A stretch of 64,000 nt of DNA from Beijerinckiaceae bacterium (GCA_947452005.1 CANGBC010000003.1:1-64000), one strand, 5' to 3'. Positions 17,797 through 29,235 are shown, counted from the stretch's first letter. The notes: generated by a model from the letters alone, not told the origin. Made by a program: numbers and translations.

Positions 17797-18324
17797 TCAT
17801 CGCCCGTTTGTGATCCGTTGGTAACTGACAAAATCGTAATCAGCCTCATCTCCGGCCTCGGGATGGCGCAAATGGGCCTCCCGGGCGCTCTCCCGCCAGT
17901 CTTTCGGGTCGAGCGGAGGGAAAAGAGCATCCCCTTCAGGGGTCAGATGAACCTCGGTCCATTCAATGCGGTCGGCCTGAGGCAGCAACTGGCGATAGAT
18001 CTCAGCCCCACCCACGACCGTGATTTCGGAGGCACCCATGCTTTGCCCGACCTCCTGGGCCAGAACACATGCGCCCGCAAGGTCATGTGCAACATGCACG
18101 CCCTCATGGCGCCAGCTCGTATCGCGTGTGACGACAATGGTCTGGCGTCCGGGCAAGGGCTTGCCGATGGATTCAAATGTCTTGCGGCCCATGATCATGG
18201 GTTTGCCCATGGTGAGCGCTTTGAAACGCTTCAGATCACCCGACAAGCGCCAGAGCAGCTTGTTATCGCCGCCGATCACGCCGTTCTTGGCAACAGCCAC
18301 GATGAAGATGAGTGGCAGGGACAT
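17797..18324 (-). CDS. folA: Dihydrofolate reductase
   Basis: Regenerates tetrahydrofolate from the dihydrofolate produced by ThyA. The 175-residue protein has the family pattern: IFIVAVAKNGVIGGDNKLLWRLSGDLKRFKALTMGKP with the substrate-binding Asp in GDLKRFK, IMGRKTFESIGKPLPGR for NADPH, and ITVVGGAEIYRQLLPQADRIEWTEV. It follows thyA on the same strand with a gap of 15 bases, the usual functional pairing. Confidence 0.95.
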   Translation of the reverse strand: MSLPLIFIVAVAKNGVIGGDNKLLWRLSGDLKRFKALTMGKPMIMGRKTFESIGKPLPGRQTIVVTRDTSWRHEGVHVAHDLAGACVLAQEVGQSMGASEITVVGGAEIYRQLLPQADRIEWTEVHLTPEGDALFPPLDPKDWRESAREAHLRHPEAGDEADYDFVSYQRITNGR

Positions 18325-18339
18325 GCTGTGTCCTTAAAT

Positions 18340-19134
18340 TCAGACCGCCACAGGCGCCTTGATGGCGGCATGGGGATCGTATCCCTCGATGGCAATATGC
18401 TCAAAGCGGAAATCGAAAAGGTTCGTGATTGAGGGATCGAGCACGAGCTTGGGCAGCGGGCGCGGTTCGCGCGACAATTGCAGATGTGTCTGTTCCATAT
18501 GGTTGGAATAGAGATGCGCATCGCCAAAGGTGTGCACGAAATCACCGACGGCCAAGCCTGTGGCCTGCGCAACCATATGCGTCAGCAAAGCGTAGCTGGC
18601 GATGTTGAACGGCACGCCCAGAAACACATCGGCCGAGCGTTGGTAGAGCTGGCAGGAGAGCTTTCCGTCCGCGACATAGAATTGAAACAGGCAATGACAG
18701 GGTGCCAGTTTCATCTTGTCGATGTCAGCCACATTCCAGGCCGAGATGATCAGACGCCGTGAATCCGGGTTGCGTTTGATCTCTTCGATCAGCCACGAAA
18801 TCTGATCGCGCGTGGTGCCATCAGCGCCCTCCCACGAGCGCCATTGCTTGCCATAGACCGGGCCCAGATTGCCGTGCTCGTCGGCCCATTCATCCCAGAT
18901 GCTGACGCCATTGTCTTTCAGATAGGCAATGTTGGTGTCGCCCGCGATGAACCAGAGCAGCTCATGAATGATCGAGCGCAGATGCAGCTTCTTGGTCGTG
19001 ACCAGCGGAAAGCCTTGGCTCAGGTCAAAGCGCATCTGATGGCCAAACACGGACACAGTGCCCGTGCCTGTGCGGTCGGATTTGGCGACACCCTCAGTGA
19101 GGATGCGGGTCAGGAGCTCGTGATATTGGCGCAT
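18340..19134 (-). CDS. thyA: Thymidylate synthase
   Basis: Methylates dUMP to dTMP using methylene-tetrahydrofolate. The start at [15 protein letters not shown] gives 264 residues, the classic ThyA length. The longer open frame upstream ([17 protein letters not shown]...) only translates a family A repeat and is rejected. Seen: [18 protein letters not shown], catalytic Cys in [39 protein letters not shown] and [17 protein letters not shown] precedes the ATG. The repeat lies 17 bases upstream, so the mRNA leader probably contains its hairpin. Confidence 0.96.
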   Translation of the reverse strand: MRQYHELLTRILTEGVAKSDRTGTGTVSVFGHQMRFDLSQGFPLVTTKKLHLRSIIHELLWFIAGDTNIAYLKDNGVSIWDEWADEHGNLGPVYGKQWRSWEGADGTTRDQISWLIEEIKRNPDSRRLIISAWNVADIDKMKLAPCHCLFQFYVADGKLSCQLYQRSADVFLGVPFNIASYALLTHMVAQATGLAVGDFVHTFGDAHLYSNHMEQTHLQLSREPRPLPKLVLDPSITNLFDFRFEHIAIEGYDPHAAIKAPVAV

Positions 19135-19151
19135 GATTTCCAACTTCGTAC

Positions 19152-19230
19152 CGTCATTGCGAGCGAAGCGAAGCAATCCAGACAAGCCCCACGTGAGGCC
19201 CTGGATTGCTTCGCTTCGCTCGCAATGACG
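19152..19230. repeat. Interspersed palindromic repeat, family A, copy 2
   Basis: A 79-bp copy bounded by CGTCATTGCGAG / CTCGCAATGACG, with inner GAAGCAATCCAG / CTGGATTGCTTC pairing. It sits in the 5' leader of thyA and reads through in frame with it, producing a false N-terminal extension. Confidence 0.92.
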
Positions 19231-19344
19231 AAATGACAGCGATTCCAACCTAGCCCGAGGCGGTCTTGCGTGGAAGCGATAGGAAAAAACGCCTTTGGAT
19301 AAAATTCCGCCCCTTTCCCGCGAGGCTGTGAGCCCCTATATTCA

Positions 19345-19678
19345 AAAAGCCGTCGCAAGACGGATATGGCGATAAATGGACTCCGTAATAAACCATCCGG
19401 ACCCGGGGGCGGTACCCGGCGCCTCCACCAGAGCCAGTGCAAAGTGTCGCTGGCTGTGGCGGGGGCGAAATAGGATCGACGGGGGCGTAAAGGGTGATCT
19501 TTTGCTCGGCATGATACCGCCGTTATCGGGTCAAACCTTATAGTTGCCAATGACAACTATGCTCCGGTTGCCGTCGCAGCGTAAGCTGTGCCGTCTCCGG
19601 TACTCAAGTCCTAGGGGGTAGCACTTCTAGGCGGGGCTCGGAGGCGCCTGGCAACAGAAGCCTCCACTTAATTTTTGA
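19345..19678 (+). ncRNA. ssrA: Transfer-messenger RNA, permuted two-piece form
   Basis: tmRNA rescues stalled ribosomes and tags the nascent protein for proteolysis. The gene is circularly permuted as in other alphaproteobacteria. The acceptor piece comes first and ends GGCGCCTCCACCA at 19430. A 30-base intervening hairpin (19431-19460, GCCAG...CTGGC) follows. The coding piece then begins GGGGGCGAAATAGGATCGAC at 19461. GGGGGCG pairs with CGCCTCC, including a G-U third pair, the alanine identity element. The T-loop reads GGCGGTA instead of the usual TTCRANY. The outer ends are estimated; AGGC/GCCT pairing followed by ATTTTT near 19678 looks like the terminator. Confidence 0.93.
19546..19584 (+). 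other. tmRNA tag reading frame
   Basis: The resume codon GCC follows TATAGTT, and the frame reads ANDNYAPVAVAA then TAA. It has the alphaproteobacterial AND(N/E) opening, with a C-terminal Val-Ala-Ala as the ClpX degradation signal. Confidence 0.93.
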
Positions 19679-19697
19679 AGGTGCTCTGGACTGCTGC

Positions 19698-20228
19698 ATG
19701 GCCAACGATCTCATCCGCTACGATCTTCTTGTTCAGGACGCGCTGCGCGGTGCTGTGCGCAAAGTCATGACCGAAGCCGCCAAAGAAGGCCTGCCGGGCG
19801 AACATCATTTCTACATCACCTTCCGCACCCATGCGCCGGGCGTGCGATTGTCGACCGCGATGCGCGAGCAATATCCCGATGTGATGACGATCATCCTGCA
19901 ACATCAGTTCTGGGATCTGTCGGTCACCGAAAGCAATTTTGAGGTCGGCCTGTCCTTCCGCAATGTGCCCGAGCGCCTGCTCGTGCCCTTTGACGCGGTG
20001 ACAGAATTTTACGACCCCTCCGTTCAATTCGGCCTGAAGTTTGAAGTCGAAGACCCGGCTCCCGAAGATGGCGCCAATGATCTGGCGCCAGCTGAGACGG
20101 TCGATGGCCCGCTTGTTTTTGCGCCAGCAGACGCGCGCAAAGATACGCCTGCCGATGCAGCTGCGGCACAGGCCGATGCCGAGCCTGGCAAAGTCGTGTC
20201 AATCGACGCGTTCCGCAAAAAACACTGA
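19698..20228 (+). CDS. sspB: ClpXP adaptor SspB (alpha type)
   Basis: SspB binds the ssrA tag and tethers the substrate to ClpX. It has 176 residues. The N-terminal substrate-binding domain (residues 1-120) shows MANDLIRYDLLVQDALRGAVRKVM, HHFYITFRTHAPGV and QHQFWDLSVTESNFEVGLSFRNVPERLLVPFDAVTEFYDPS. A disordered Ala/Asp/Pro-rich linker follows. The tail VVSIDAFRKKH is the expected ClpX-docking motif. The gene begins only about 20 bases past tmRNA, so the tag and the adaptor that reads it are encoded side by side. DUF4169 and ribbon-helix-helix genes follow closely. Confidence 0.95.
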   Translation: MANDLIRYDLLVQDALRGAVRKVMTEAAKEGLPGEHHFYITFRTHAPGVRLSTAMREQYPDVMTIILQHQFWDLSVTESNFEVGLSFRNVPERLLVPFDAVTEFYDPSVQFGLKFEVEDPAPEDGANDLAPAETVDGPLVFAPADARKDTPADAAAAQADAEPGKVVSIDAFRKKH

Positions 20229-20238
20229 GCATTTGCCC

Positions 20239-20427
20239 ATGGCAGAGATCGTTAATCTCCGCATGGCCCGCAAGCGCAAGGCGCGCGCTGAAACAGAGCG
20301 TGCGGCCGAGCAAAACCGCATCACCTTTGGCCGCACCAAGCAGGAGCGCGCGCTCACACAGGCTGAACGCGACCTGGCCGCCAAACAGCTTGATGCGCAT
20401 CGGCGCGAGACGGATGCCAGCGAATGA
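20239..20427 (+). CDS. DUF4169-type small basic protein
   Basis: A 62-residue, strongly basic, helix-forming protein starting MAEIVNLRMARKRKARAETE, a start shared by the DUF4169 family of alphaproteobacteria (recalled, not searched). Almost the whole chain is charged and predicted helical. Function unknown. It lies 10 bases after sspB and overlaps the next gene by ATGA, so the three are probably one operon. Confidence 0.78.
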   Translation: MAEIVNLRMARKRKARAETERAAEQNRITFGRTKQERALTQAERDLAAKQLDAHRRETDASE

Positions 20428-20660
20428 GCGACACGCCCACGCGCATCGTCAAACATTCCCTCATGATTGCTGGCCACCGCACATCCATTTCTCTGGAAGA
20501 TGTGTTTTGGGCTGAGCTGAAAGCCTGCGCCGTGCAGCGCGACATTTCGCTGGCCGGGCTGGTGAGTGACATCGATTCCAAGCGCCAAGGGGCCAATCTG
20601 TCCTCGGCGATCCGCGTCTATCTGTTCAATCGCGCCAAGGCGACATCAGAAACGGCCTGA
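20424..20660 (+). CDS. Ribbon-helix-helix domain protein
   Basis: A 78-residue protein with the RHH_4-like pattern. A strand (RTSISLEDVFWAELKACA) is followed by two helices (RDISLAGLVSDIDSKR and NLSSAIRVYLFNRAK). It is probably a small DNA-binding or partner-binding dimer of unknown target. Its start overlaps the DUF4169 stop (ATGA) and its end overlaps the convergent AsmA-like gene by 15 bases. Confidence 0.82.
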   Translation: MSDTPTRIVKHSLMIAGHRTSISLEDVFWAELKACAVQRDISLAGLVSDIDSKRQGANLSSAIRVYLFNRAKATSETA

Positions 20661-23600
20661 GGCAAGCGGATCGGCGCGCTCGCGCTGGCGCTGGGCTTCC
20701 TGCCGACGCCGCTCTTCCTGCTGGAAGACAAGAATCTCGCGATCACGACGGCGCACAAATTCCAAGGCTTTCGCTCGGCGATTGATGGCCGCGCGCTCGC
20801 GAATGTCTTCATCCAACGCTTCCGCCCGCTCAGTCTCGCGCTGGATGGCACGCGCTGAAATCGCGTTGAACAGGGGTGCTGCCTCCACACCACGCTGCAT
20901 CGCGCCAACCTTGCCCTGCCAGATGAGCGTGGCCGCGGGTGCCTCGCCCTGCCAGTCCTTTGGTATTTGCGCGGCCTCAGGCGTGATGCGCGCTTCGCTT
21001 GTCCAGGCCCGCGCATCAAATGCCAGAGACACGCGCGGTGTCTCGGCAGATGCCAAACGCACAACACCATTGGCCGCTGTCACAACAAGCGAGCGCTGGC
21101 CCATGGCGGAGGGCGCGCGTTCAAACTCGCGCAGCAAGGCGCTGCGCAAATCGCGCTCATCCACATTGACTTGCCCGTGATCGACGGATGCGATCAGCCG
21201 CGTGAGCGCCGCAGGATCGGCAGCCTCAAGGGTCAAGCCTGACACATCAGCTGCACCTTCCCCGGCGAGCCCACCGGCCAACGCGGCGTAAGACGTGCCC
21301 GTCGATGTCAGCTCCACATGCCCATCCAGGCGCCCGCCCACGGGGCCTCGGGGAAGTGCGAGATGTTTGAAATCAACTTTGGCCAGAAGCGACGCGCCTT
21401 GGCCATCGCGGCGCAACGACAATTCACCCCCCAGCGCGCCATCGCCCACAGTCATCTGCGCCTGATCCAGACCCACAAGCCCTTGCTCGAGACGCAGCCG
21501 GAAAGAGGCGTCGCGCGCCGACACACGATCCGCCAGATCAAAATCACTCACGCGCACATCAAGTGTCAGACGTGGTGCCTCTGCGAGGCCGGGCAAGAAT
21601 TTCTGTTCGGGCCAGACACCGCCGCGCGATGGTGCCGTTTGCACGCCCAATGCCAAAGTGGTGAGTGCAGACAAACGCAGGCGATCTGTTTTCACCTGGC
21701 CCGTCCAGCGGCGAAATCCATCTGTCTCCTGGCTACGCAAAGCCCCATTGACGAAGGAGCCCGCAACAAGCCCGGACAGATTGTCGAGCGCAATCACACC
21801 CTGTGCCGCCGTGAGATCACCACCCAATTCAAACGGCAGACTGGCGCTGACATCGGGCAAAGCAAAACCGCTGAGCCGCAGAAAGCCACTCGCATCATTG
21901 GACCGCAAACGCAGGCTGCCGCGCAGGTCGGGTTGCGCCAAAGGTCCTTTCGCTGCGCCCTCCAGCGTCAGATCAAGCCGCGCGGCATTGAGCGACAAAG
22001 CCCCGGCAAAACCTGTCTCGGCATTGCCGGTCGCGCGCACTTGCAGGCGGCCATTGCCGGGATTGCTGAGGGGCAAAGTGTCAAAGCCCATCTGGCGCAA
22101 CAGCAGGCCCGCATCCGGATTTTCAGCCAATCCGCTCACATCTGCGATGTTGGCATTGGGCTTCAGATTAAAATTGAAACGCGTGCCGCGCGCCGTGCCT
22201 TCGAGACGGATCTCATCCAACACATCCACGCCACGCCCGCGCAGATTGGCCTCGAGCCGCAGCGGCGACAAAGCAACCGCACGCTCCGCAAAGGCGGCGG
22301 AGCCTGCGCCTGGTGCGATGCGCTGCACGAGATCGGCAAGCTCACCCAGCCGCTGCGCATCCACGCGTCCCGACAATTCTGCGACCCCTGCACCAAAGCG
22401 GCCTTGCGTCGACAGATTGGCACCGCCGAAATCTTCAATCGCCAATTTCTCAAGGCGAATGTCATCGGCTTCTTTGACAAGACGAAGCCCGATGCGCCCG
22501 GCCTCAATATTGCCAACACCAAAACGCTCAAGCCGCACAGCGCGCGCATCAAGTGCAAGCGACAGATTCATGTCGCTGACCAAACGTGCGGGGCCAGCGA
22601 GTTCCGGCAGATCTTCAAGATCAAGCGCCTCGGAGGACAGATCAGCAAACAACCGCGCGCGCTCGGCACCTTGCGCGCGCGTATAAGCAAGCGCGCCTGA
22701 GAATTCGGAGCGATCGAGCCGCAGACGCAATTGCCGCCCGATGGCGCCAATGCCTGACATGTCGACATCACCGGCCAGCTCAATGGAGCGAAACGGCAAA
22801 TCGCGAATGCGCGCCGCCTCTGGCGCAATGATGGCGAGATAGGCAGACAGTCGCGGAATATCGCGCGCGATGACTTCAGCGCGTCCGCGGAAGGCGGCAG
22901 CTGCGCCCGTCTCCACTGTGCCATCCAGCATCAACGCCGAGCGCGCCGGGCCTTGCACCGAAAATTTCACGCGCGACACCTCACGCGGAACAAGAATGAT
23001 CTCGCTGCGCAGATCAGCAAATGTCTCGCCGGCCAAAGTCGCGGCCGGAGCATTGAATTGCGCCGTGACAGCAAAAGGCCATTGCTCACCAAAACTGCGA
23101 TCAGCCAGCGCATCTGACACAAGCGCCGACAGGCGGCGGCTCGCAGCTTGCCCCGATGCGCCCAGCAGACGATCAAGATCGAGCTGACGGCTGGTGAACG
23201 ACACTTGCACCTTGGGGTCAGGATGGCGTTCGAAATTCAGCGTGCCAGTGGCGACAAGCGCGCGCTCGTCTTCGCCTGCGCGCAATTCAGCCTCATCAAG
23301 ATGCGCGCCGTCATGGCCTGCTTTAAATGCGCCCGACAGGCGCCACGGCACAGATTGCCCTGCCACGACACTGGTGCCTGAAAAAAGGCTCTGCCCCTCA
23401 AACGACAAAAGCCCGCCAGCCAAATCGCCCGCAAAACCAAGCTGTCCATCCAGCTCAACGCGCGGCTGCAATTTGCTTTCATCGAGAATGATTTTGGCGC
23501 GCAGGCGATCTTGCTCAATGGCTCCAGTCGAGAAACGCCACTTCAAAGGCTCGCTGCCAAATTTGATAGCGCCCGATCCCCGATAGGGGCCAGTCAGAGA

Positions 23601-24107
23601 GGAAGCCTCGCCTGAAAAATCGATGCCGCCAATGACAATCGGATCGCCCCCGCCTGCCGCACGCATCGCCACAGACCCATCTTTCACGCTGATCTTTTCA
23701 ACCTGAATGCCCTGCGATGAAAAATATGGAATGCGCGGTGCCAGCACGCCACCATCTTCGCGCAGGCTGAGCGTCAATTGCGGGCGCTCAAGCTCGGCAT
23801 CGATAAAGCGCAATTCGCCGCGCAGCAGCGAGGCGGCAGCGAGCTCCAGACGCACCTTGGCAATATCAAGCACCGGCCCATCAAGCCGATTGCTCGACAC
23901 GCGCACGAGGGCGAGGCTCAATTTCGGCACTGGCAGGAGCTTGAGATCAACCGCACCCTCCACCCGCACGCGGGTCTCGGTGATGCGCGACAATTCTGAT
24001 TCGACCCAACCGCGATGCGCGGTCCAGTCAACGAACCACGGCCCTGCCAAGGCTGCGGTGAGCGCCAAAATGAGGCCCAAGGCCAAAAAAGTGATGAAGT
24101 CGCGCAA
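20646..24107 (-). CDS. AsmA family protein
   Basis: A 1153-residue envelope protein. It has one N-terminal membrane anchor (FITFLALGLILALTAALAGPWFVDW), then the AsmA N-terminal signature RITETRVRVEGAVDLKLLPVPKLSLALVRVSS. A very long series of beta-rich repeats follows, as expected for AsmA-like bridge proteins spanning the periplasm. The end is a charged helix (RAINRRAKALEFVRRRDREILVFQQEERRRQEAQ). AsmA-like proteins are linked to lipid transport and outer-membrane assembly; this member's cargo is unknown. The longest frame begins with TTG, so the exact start is uncertain by a few codons. Confidence 0.88.
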   Translation of the reverse strand: MRDFITFLALGLILALTAALAGPWFVDWTAHRGWVESELSRITETRVRVEGAVDLKLLPVPKLSLALVRVSSNRLDGPVLDIAKVRLELAAASLLRGELRFIDAELERPQLTLSLREDGGVLAPRIPYFSSQGIQVEKISVKDGSVAMRAAGGGDPIVIGGIDFSGEASSLTGPYRGSGAIKFGSEPLKWRFSTGAIEQDRLRAKIILDESKLQPRVELDGQLGFAGDLAGGLLSFEGQSLFSGTSVVAGQSVPWRLSGAFKAGHDGAHLDEAELRAGEDERALVATGTLNFERHPDPKVQVSFTSRQLDLDRLLGASGQAASRRLSALVSDALADRSFGEQWPFAVTAQFNAPAATLAGETFADLRSEIILVPREVSRVKFSVQGPARSALMLDGTVETGAAAAFRGRAEVIARDIPRLSAYLAIIAPEAARIRDLPFRSIELAGDVDMSGIGAIGRQLRLRLDRSEFSGALAYTRAQGAERARLFADLSSEALDLEDLPELAGPARLVSDMNLSLALDARAVRLERFGVGNIEAGRIGLRLVKEADDIRLEKLAIEDFGGANLSTQGRFGAGVAELSGRVDAQRLGELADLVQRIAPGAGSAAFAERAVALSPLRLEANLRGRGVDVLDEIRLEGTARGTRFNFNLKPNANIADVSGLAENPDAGLLLRQMGFDTLPLSNPGNGRLQVRATGNAETGFAGALSLNAARLDLTLEGAAKGPLAQPDLRGSLRLRSNDASGFLRLSGFALPDVSASLPFELGGDLTAAQGVIALDNLSGLVAGSFVNGALRSQETDGFRRWTGQVKTDRLRLSALTTLALGVQTAPSRGGVWPEQKFLPGLAEAPRLTLDVRVSDFDLADRVSARDASFRLRLEQGLVGLDQAQMTVGDGALGGELSLRRDGQGASLLAKVDFKHLALPRGPVGGRLDGHVELTSTGTSYAALAGGLAGEGAADVSGLTLEAADPAALTRLIASVDHGQVNVDERDLRSALLREFERAPSAMGQRSLVVTAANGVVRLASAETPRVSLAFDARAWTSEARITPEAAQIPKDWQGEAPAATLIWQGKVGAMQRGVEAAPLFNAISARAIQRETERAEALDEDIRERAAINRRAKALEFVRRRDREILVFQQEERRRQEAQRQRERADPLASGRF

Positions 24108-24218
24108 AGGGGGCGTTTCCGTCGCAAATCGTGGGGGCAGTATAGCGCAGATTTACAGCTGTCGTGGACGAAAGCTGCACTGCCCTTCAAAGCTTGAGGG
24201 GGCTGCGCTAAATCATAG

Positions 24219-26321
<2,103 letters not shown>

Positions 26322-26441
26322 CCCTCTCCCTGCGGGAGAGGGTCGCCCCGAAGGGGCGGGGTGAGGGGTTACAACCTAGACCCTTGAGTAGAAACCCCTC
26401 ATCCGGTCGCTCCGCGACCACCTTCTCCCTCTGGGAGAAGG
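26322..26441. repeat. Interspersed palindromic repeat, family B, copy 3
   Basis: CCCTCTCCCTGCGGGAGAGGG, CGCCCCGAAGGGGCG, GGTGAGGGG, then CCCCTCATCCGGTCG and CTTCTCCCTCTGGGAGAAG. It begins at the base after the ligA stop and ends at the pepP stop, filling the space between two convergent genes. Confidence 0.9.
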
Positions 26442-28256
26442 TTAAACGCGTGCCGTCGCGGCTTTCAACCACGCGCGTGTCTTGCGATCCAGATGGGGCG
26501 CCAGTGCCGCATAGACGCGGGCATGATAGGCGTTGATCCACGCCACTTCGAAACGGTTCAGCAACAGGCGCTCAAGGCATGATGTGTCGAATGGCACCAA
26601 GGTCAGCGTTTCGAAATCCAGCATGGCGCGATCCGCGCCTTTGATCTCAGCTTCTTTCACGACGATGAGATTTTCGAGCCTAATGCCATAAGCACCAGCT
26701 TTGTAAAAGCCCGGCTCATTGGACAAGATCATGCCCGGCTCCAGCGCGACATTGGGGGCTTTGGAAATGCGCTGCGGGCCTTCATGCACCGAGAGATAAG
26801 AGCCAACGCCATGGCCTGTGCCATGGTCATAATCCAGCCCCGCCTCCCACAGCGACACACGCGCCAGCGCATCGAGCTGCGCACCACTTGTGCCTTTCGG
26901 GAAGCTCGCACGCGCAATGGCGATATGGCCTTTCAGCACGCGCGTATAATGATCGCGCATGGCAGCTGACGCCTTGCCGATGCAGAGTGTGCGCGTGATA
27001 TCCGTCGTGCCGTCTTCATATTGCGCGCCGGAATCAATCAGAAAGAAGCCTTTGCCAATGCGGCGATTGCTCTCTTCACTCACACGATAATGGACAATCG
27101 CGCCATTGGGGCCTGCACCCGAAATGGTCGGGAAAGATACATCTTTCAGCGCGCCAGTTTCCCGACGAAATGTTTCCAGTGCCTCAACCGCATCAATTTC
27201 TGAGACGCGGCCCTTGGGGGCGGTCTCAGAAAACCAGCTCAGAAAACGCACCATGGCAACGCCATCGCGCAGATGGGCCGCGCGCGCGCCAGCAAGCTCC
27301 GCTTTGTTCTTGCGCGCTTTCATCAAGGCAATGGGATCAACACCGACATCGGCCGTGCCGCCAGCCTGTTCCAAAGCGCGCACAAGCTTTTCAGAAGCGG
27401 TTGTGGCGTCAAAGCGCAGCGACAGGCCTTCTTCGCCTGCCGCAAGTAGATCAGCTATCAGAAGGTCGGGTGCGCAAAGTGTGCAAACCTGCTCCAAAGC
27501 CGTGCGCGTCTTCGTATCGAGTTTGTGCGGATCGAGATAAAGCCGCGGCTTTCGGCCTTTCACAATCAGCGCATAGGAGAGAGGCAGCGGCGTGTGGGGC
27601 ACATCTTGCCCACGGATATTAAAGGCCCAGGCCACCGCATGCGGATCACTGATCAGCAGGCCAGACACTTTCTCCAGCGCTGTTTCAATCCGCTTGATTT
27701 TCTTGGGCGCGTCTTCACCTGCATATTTTTTGGGATGCAGCCAGACTGAGGCCAAAGGCGGTGCAGGACGATCAGCCCAAACAGCATCCAGTGGATTGCT
27801 CTCAATCGCCACAAGCTCAGCACCCGCGCGCTCAACAGCGCTCGCCAGACGCTTGACCTGCGCACGTGTGTGCAAAGCCGGATCATAGCCAATGCGCGCG
27901 CCCTTGCCCGCGTGATGCTCCAACCATTGCTCAGGTGTTGTCTCGGCGCTGGCCACAGGCGTGAACACTTTCACATCCACCTGTTCACCCACCTGCAATG
28001 TGTAGCGACCATCAACAAAGACAGCCGCTTTTTTGGTCAGCACAATGGCTGTGCCAGCAGAACCTGAAAATCCCGTGAGCCAAGCCAGTCGCTCCGCGCA
28101 AGCGGGCACATATTCGTTTTGCTGCTCATCAGAGCGCGGCACGATGAAGCCATCGAGGTTTCTGGCCGCAAGCTCTTTGCGCAAAGCACTCACACGCGCC
28201 TTGCCGTGAGAGGGATCAGCGCTTTCGGAAAAAGTCTGGAAGCGGCTCTCAAACAT
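26442..28256 (-). CDS. pepP: Aminopeptidase P family (Xaa-Pro aminopeptidase)
   Basis: Metallopeptidase that removes an N-terminal residue next to proline. It has 604 residues from MFESRFQTF, with two creatinase-like N-terminal domains and a C-terminal pita-bread catalytic domain. Metal ligands are visible in FFLIDSGAQYEDGTTDITRT (Asp, Asp), DHGTGHGVGSYLSVHEGP (His) and MILSNEPGFYKAG (Glu). Size and layout match the long eukaryote-like aminopeptidase P branch found in alphaproteobacteria. The longer upstream frame overlaps prmA and is rejected. It follows prmA by four bases. Confidence 0.93.
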   Translation of the reverse strand: MFESRFQTFSESADPSHGKARVSALRKELAARNLDGFIVPRSDEQQNEYVPACAERLAWLTGFSGSAGTAIVLTKKAAVFVDGRYTLQVGEQVDVKVFTPVASAETTPEQWLEHHAGKGARIGYDPALHTRAQVKRLASAVERAGAELVAIESNPLDAVWADRPAPPLASVWLHPKKYAGEDAPKKIKRIETALEKVSGLLISDPHAVAWAFNIRGQDVPHTPLPLSYALIVKGRKPRLYLDPHKLDTKTRTALEQVCTLCAPDLLIADLLAAGEEGLSLRFDATTASEKLVRALEQAGGTADVGVDPIALMKARKNKAELAGARAAHLRDGVAMVRFLSWFSETAPKGRVSEIDAVEALETFRRETGALKDVSFPTISGAGPNGAIVHYRVSEESNRRIGKGFFLIDSGAQYEDGTTDITRTLCIGKASAAMRDHYTRVLKGHIAIARASFPKGTSGAQLDALARVSLWEAGLDYDHGTGHGVGSYLSVHEGPQRISKAPNVALEPGMILSNEPGFYKAGAYGIRLENLIVVKEAEIKGADRAMLDFETLTLVPFDTSCLERLLLNRFEVAWINAYHARVYAALAPHLDRKTRAWLKAATARV

Positions 28257-28260
28257 GATG

Positions 28261-29208
28261 CTAGATCCAAGGACGCGGCGCAGCCCCACCGCGCGTGAGC
28301 AGCAGTGTCGCCCAGCCTTCCAGATGCAATTTGCGCTTCAGCGCGAAACCTTGCGCTGCATAGGCGGTGAGCACGCCCGGCACATCGCGATAGAGCAAGC
28401 CTGACAAGATCAGCTCGGCATCGACATCGGCCAGTCGCGCAATCTCTGGCGCCAACATGCGCAAAGGTTTTGAGAGAATATTGGCAAAGATGAGATCGTA
28501 AGGCCCGCCATTGCGCAGATCAGGATGTTGCGTACCGCGCGCCACCACAGGGCGGATCCACGGGATCGCGCCATTGAGCCGCGCATTGGAGCGCGTGGCG
28601 ATGACGGAGATGGGATCAATATCGCCAGCCGTAACCTTCGCACGCAGAAAGCGCGCAGCCGCCAAGGCGAGCACGCCGGTGCCGGTGCCGACATCCAACA
28701 CATTGCGCGGGCGGCGCTGTTTCAGCACGGCATCGAGCATCAAGAGACAGCCGCGCGTTGTGCCATGATGGCCGGTGCCAAAGGCCAGCGCTGCTTCAAT
28801 CTCCAGCGCGATTTCATTGGTGCGCGGGCGATTGCGATCATGCGCGCCATGCACAAGGAAGCGACCAGCCGCGACCGGCACAAGCCCTTCGAGCGCATTC
28901 TTGACCCAATCCTGTTCCGCCACGAGATCAAACTCGACACGTGCCGCTGCGTCAGAGCCAGCAATCGCTGCCACGAGATCACGCAAATAATCTTGATCGG
29001 GCTCTTCAGAAAAATAGGCTTCGACCACCCAAGGGCCGACACTTGGGTTCCAATCGCGCATATTCGGCTCGAGCTCGAAGGCGGAGGCCGCCGTCTCAGT
29101 CGGGTCAAACATTTCCACGATCACGTCAGCAATCTGGCGTGCGGGCTCCTCCTCGGTCAGGAGGCGCAGCATATGGGCGGCATTATTGGGGGGCAGACCT
29201 TCCAGCAT
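28261..29208 (-). CDS. prmA: Ribosomal protein L11 methyltransferase
   Basis: SAM-dependent enzyme that trimethylates L11. It has 315 residues. The central Rossmann motif is NVLDVGTGTGVLALAAARF (about residue 170). AFGTGHHGTTRGCLLML lies just before it, a PrmA hallmark. The NPPY-like position reads FANILSKPLRMLAP, as in PrmA. The N-terminal 100 residues form the L11-recognition domain. It is followed by pepP with almost no gap. Confidence 0.92.
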   Translation of the reverse strand: MLEGLPPNNAAHMLRLLTEEEPARQIADVIVEMFDPTETAASAFELEPNMRDWNPSVGPWVVEAYFSEEPDQDYLRDLVAAIAGSDAAARVEFDLVAEQDWVKNALEGLVPVAAGRFLVHGAHDRNRPRTNEIALEIEAALAFGTGHHGTTRGCLLMLDAVLKQRRPRNVLDVGTGTGVLALAAARFLRAKVTAGDIDPISVIATRSNARLNGAIPWIRPVVARGTQHPDLRNGGPYDLIFANILSKPLRMLAPEIARLADVDAELILSGLLYRDVPGVLTAYAAQGFALKRKLHLEGWATLLLTRGGAAPRPWI

Positions 29209-29235
29209 GGCTTTCGATTAGCACGAGAGCGGCCT

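Noticed and set aside
21318-22700. A 460-codon plus-strand open frame opposite the AsmA-like gene
   Set aside because: Cys/Gln/Arg-rich composition and no family motif; antisense to a long coherent envelope-protein frame.
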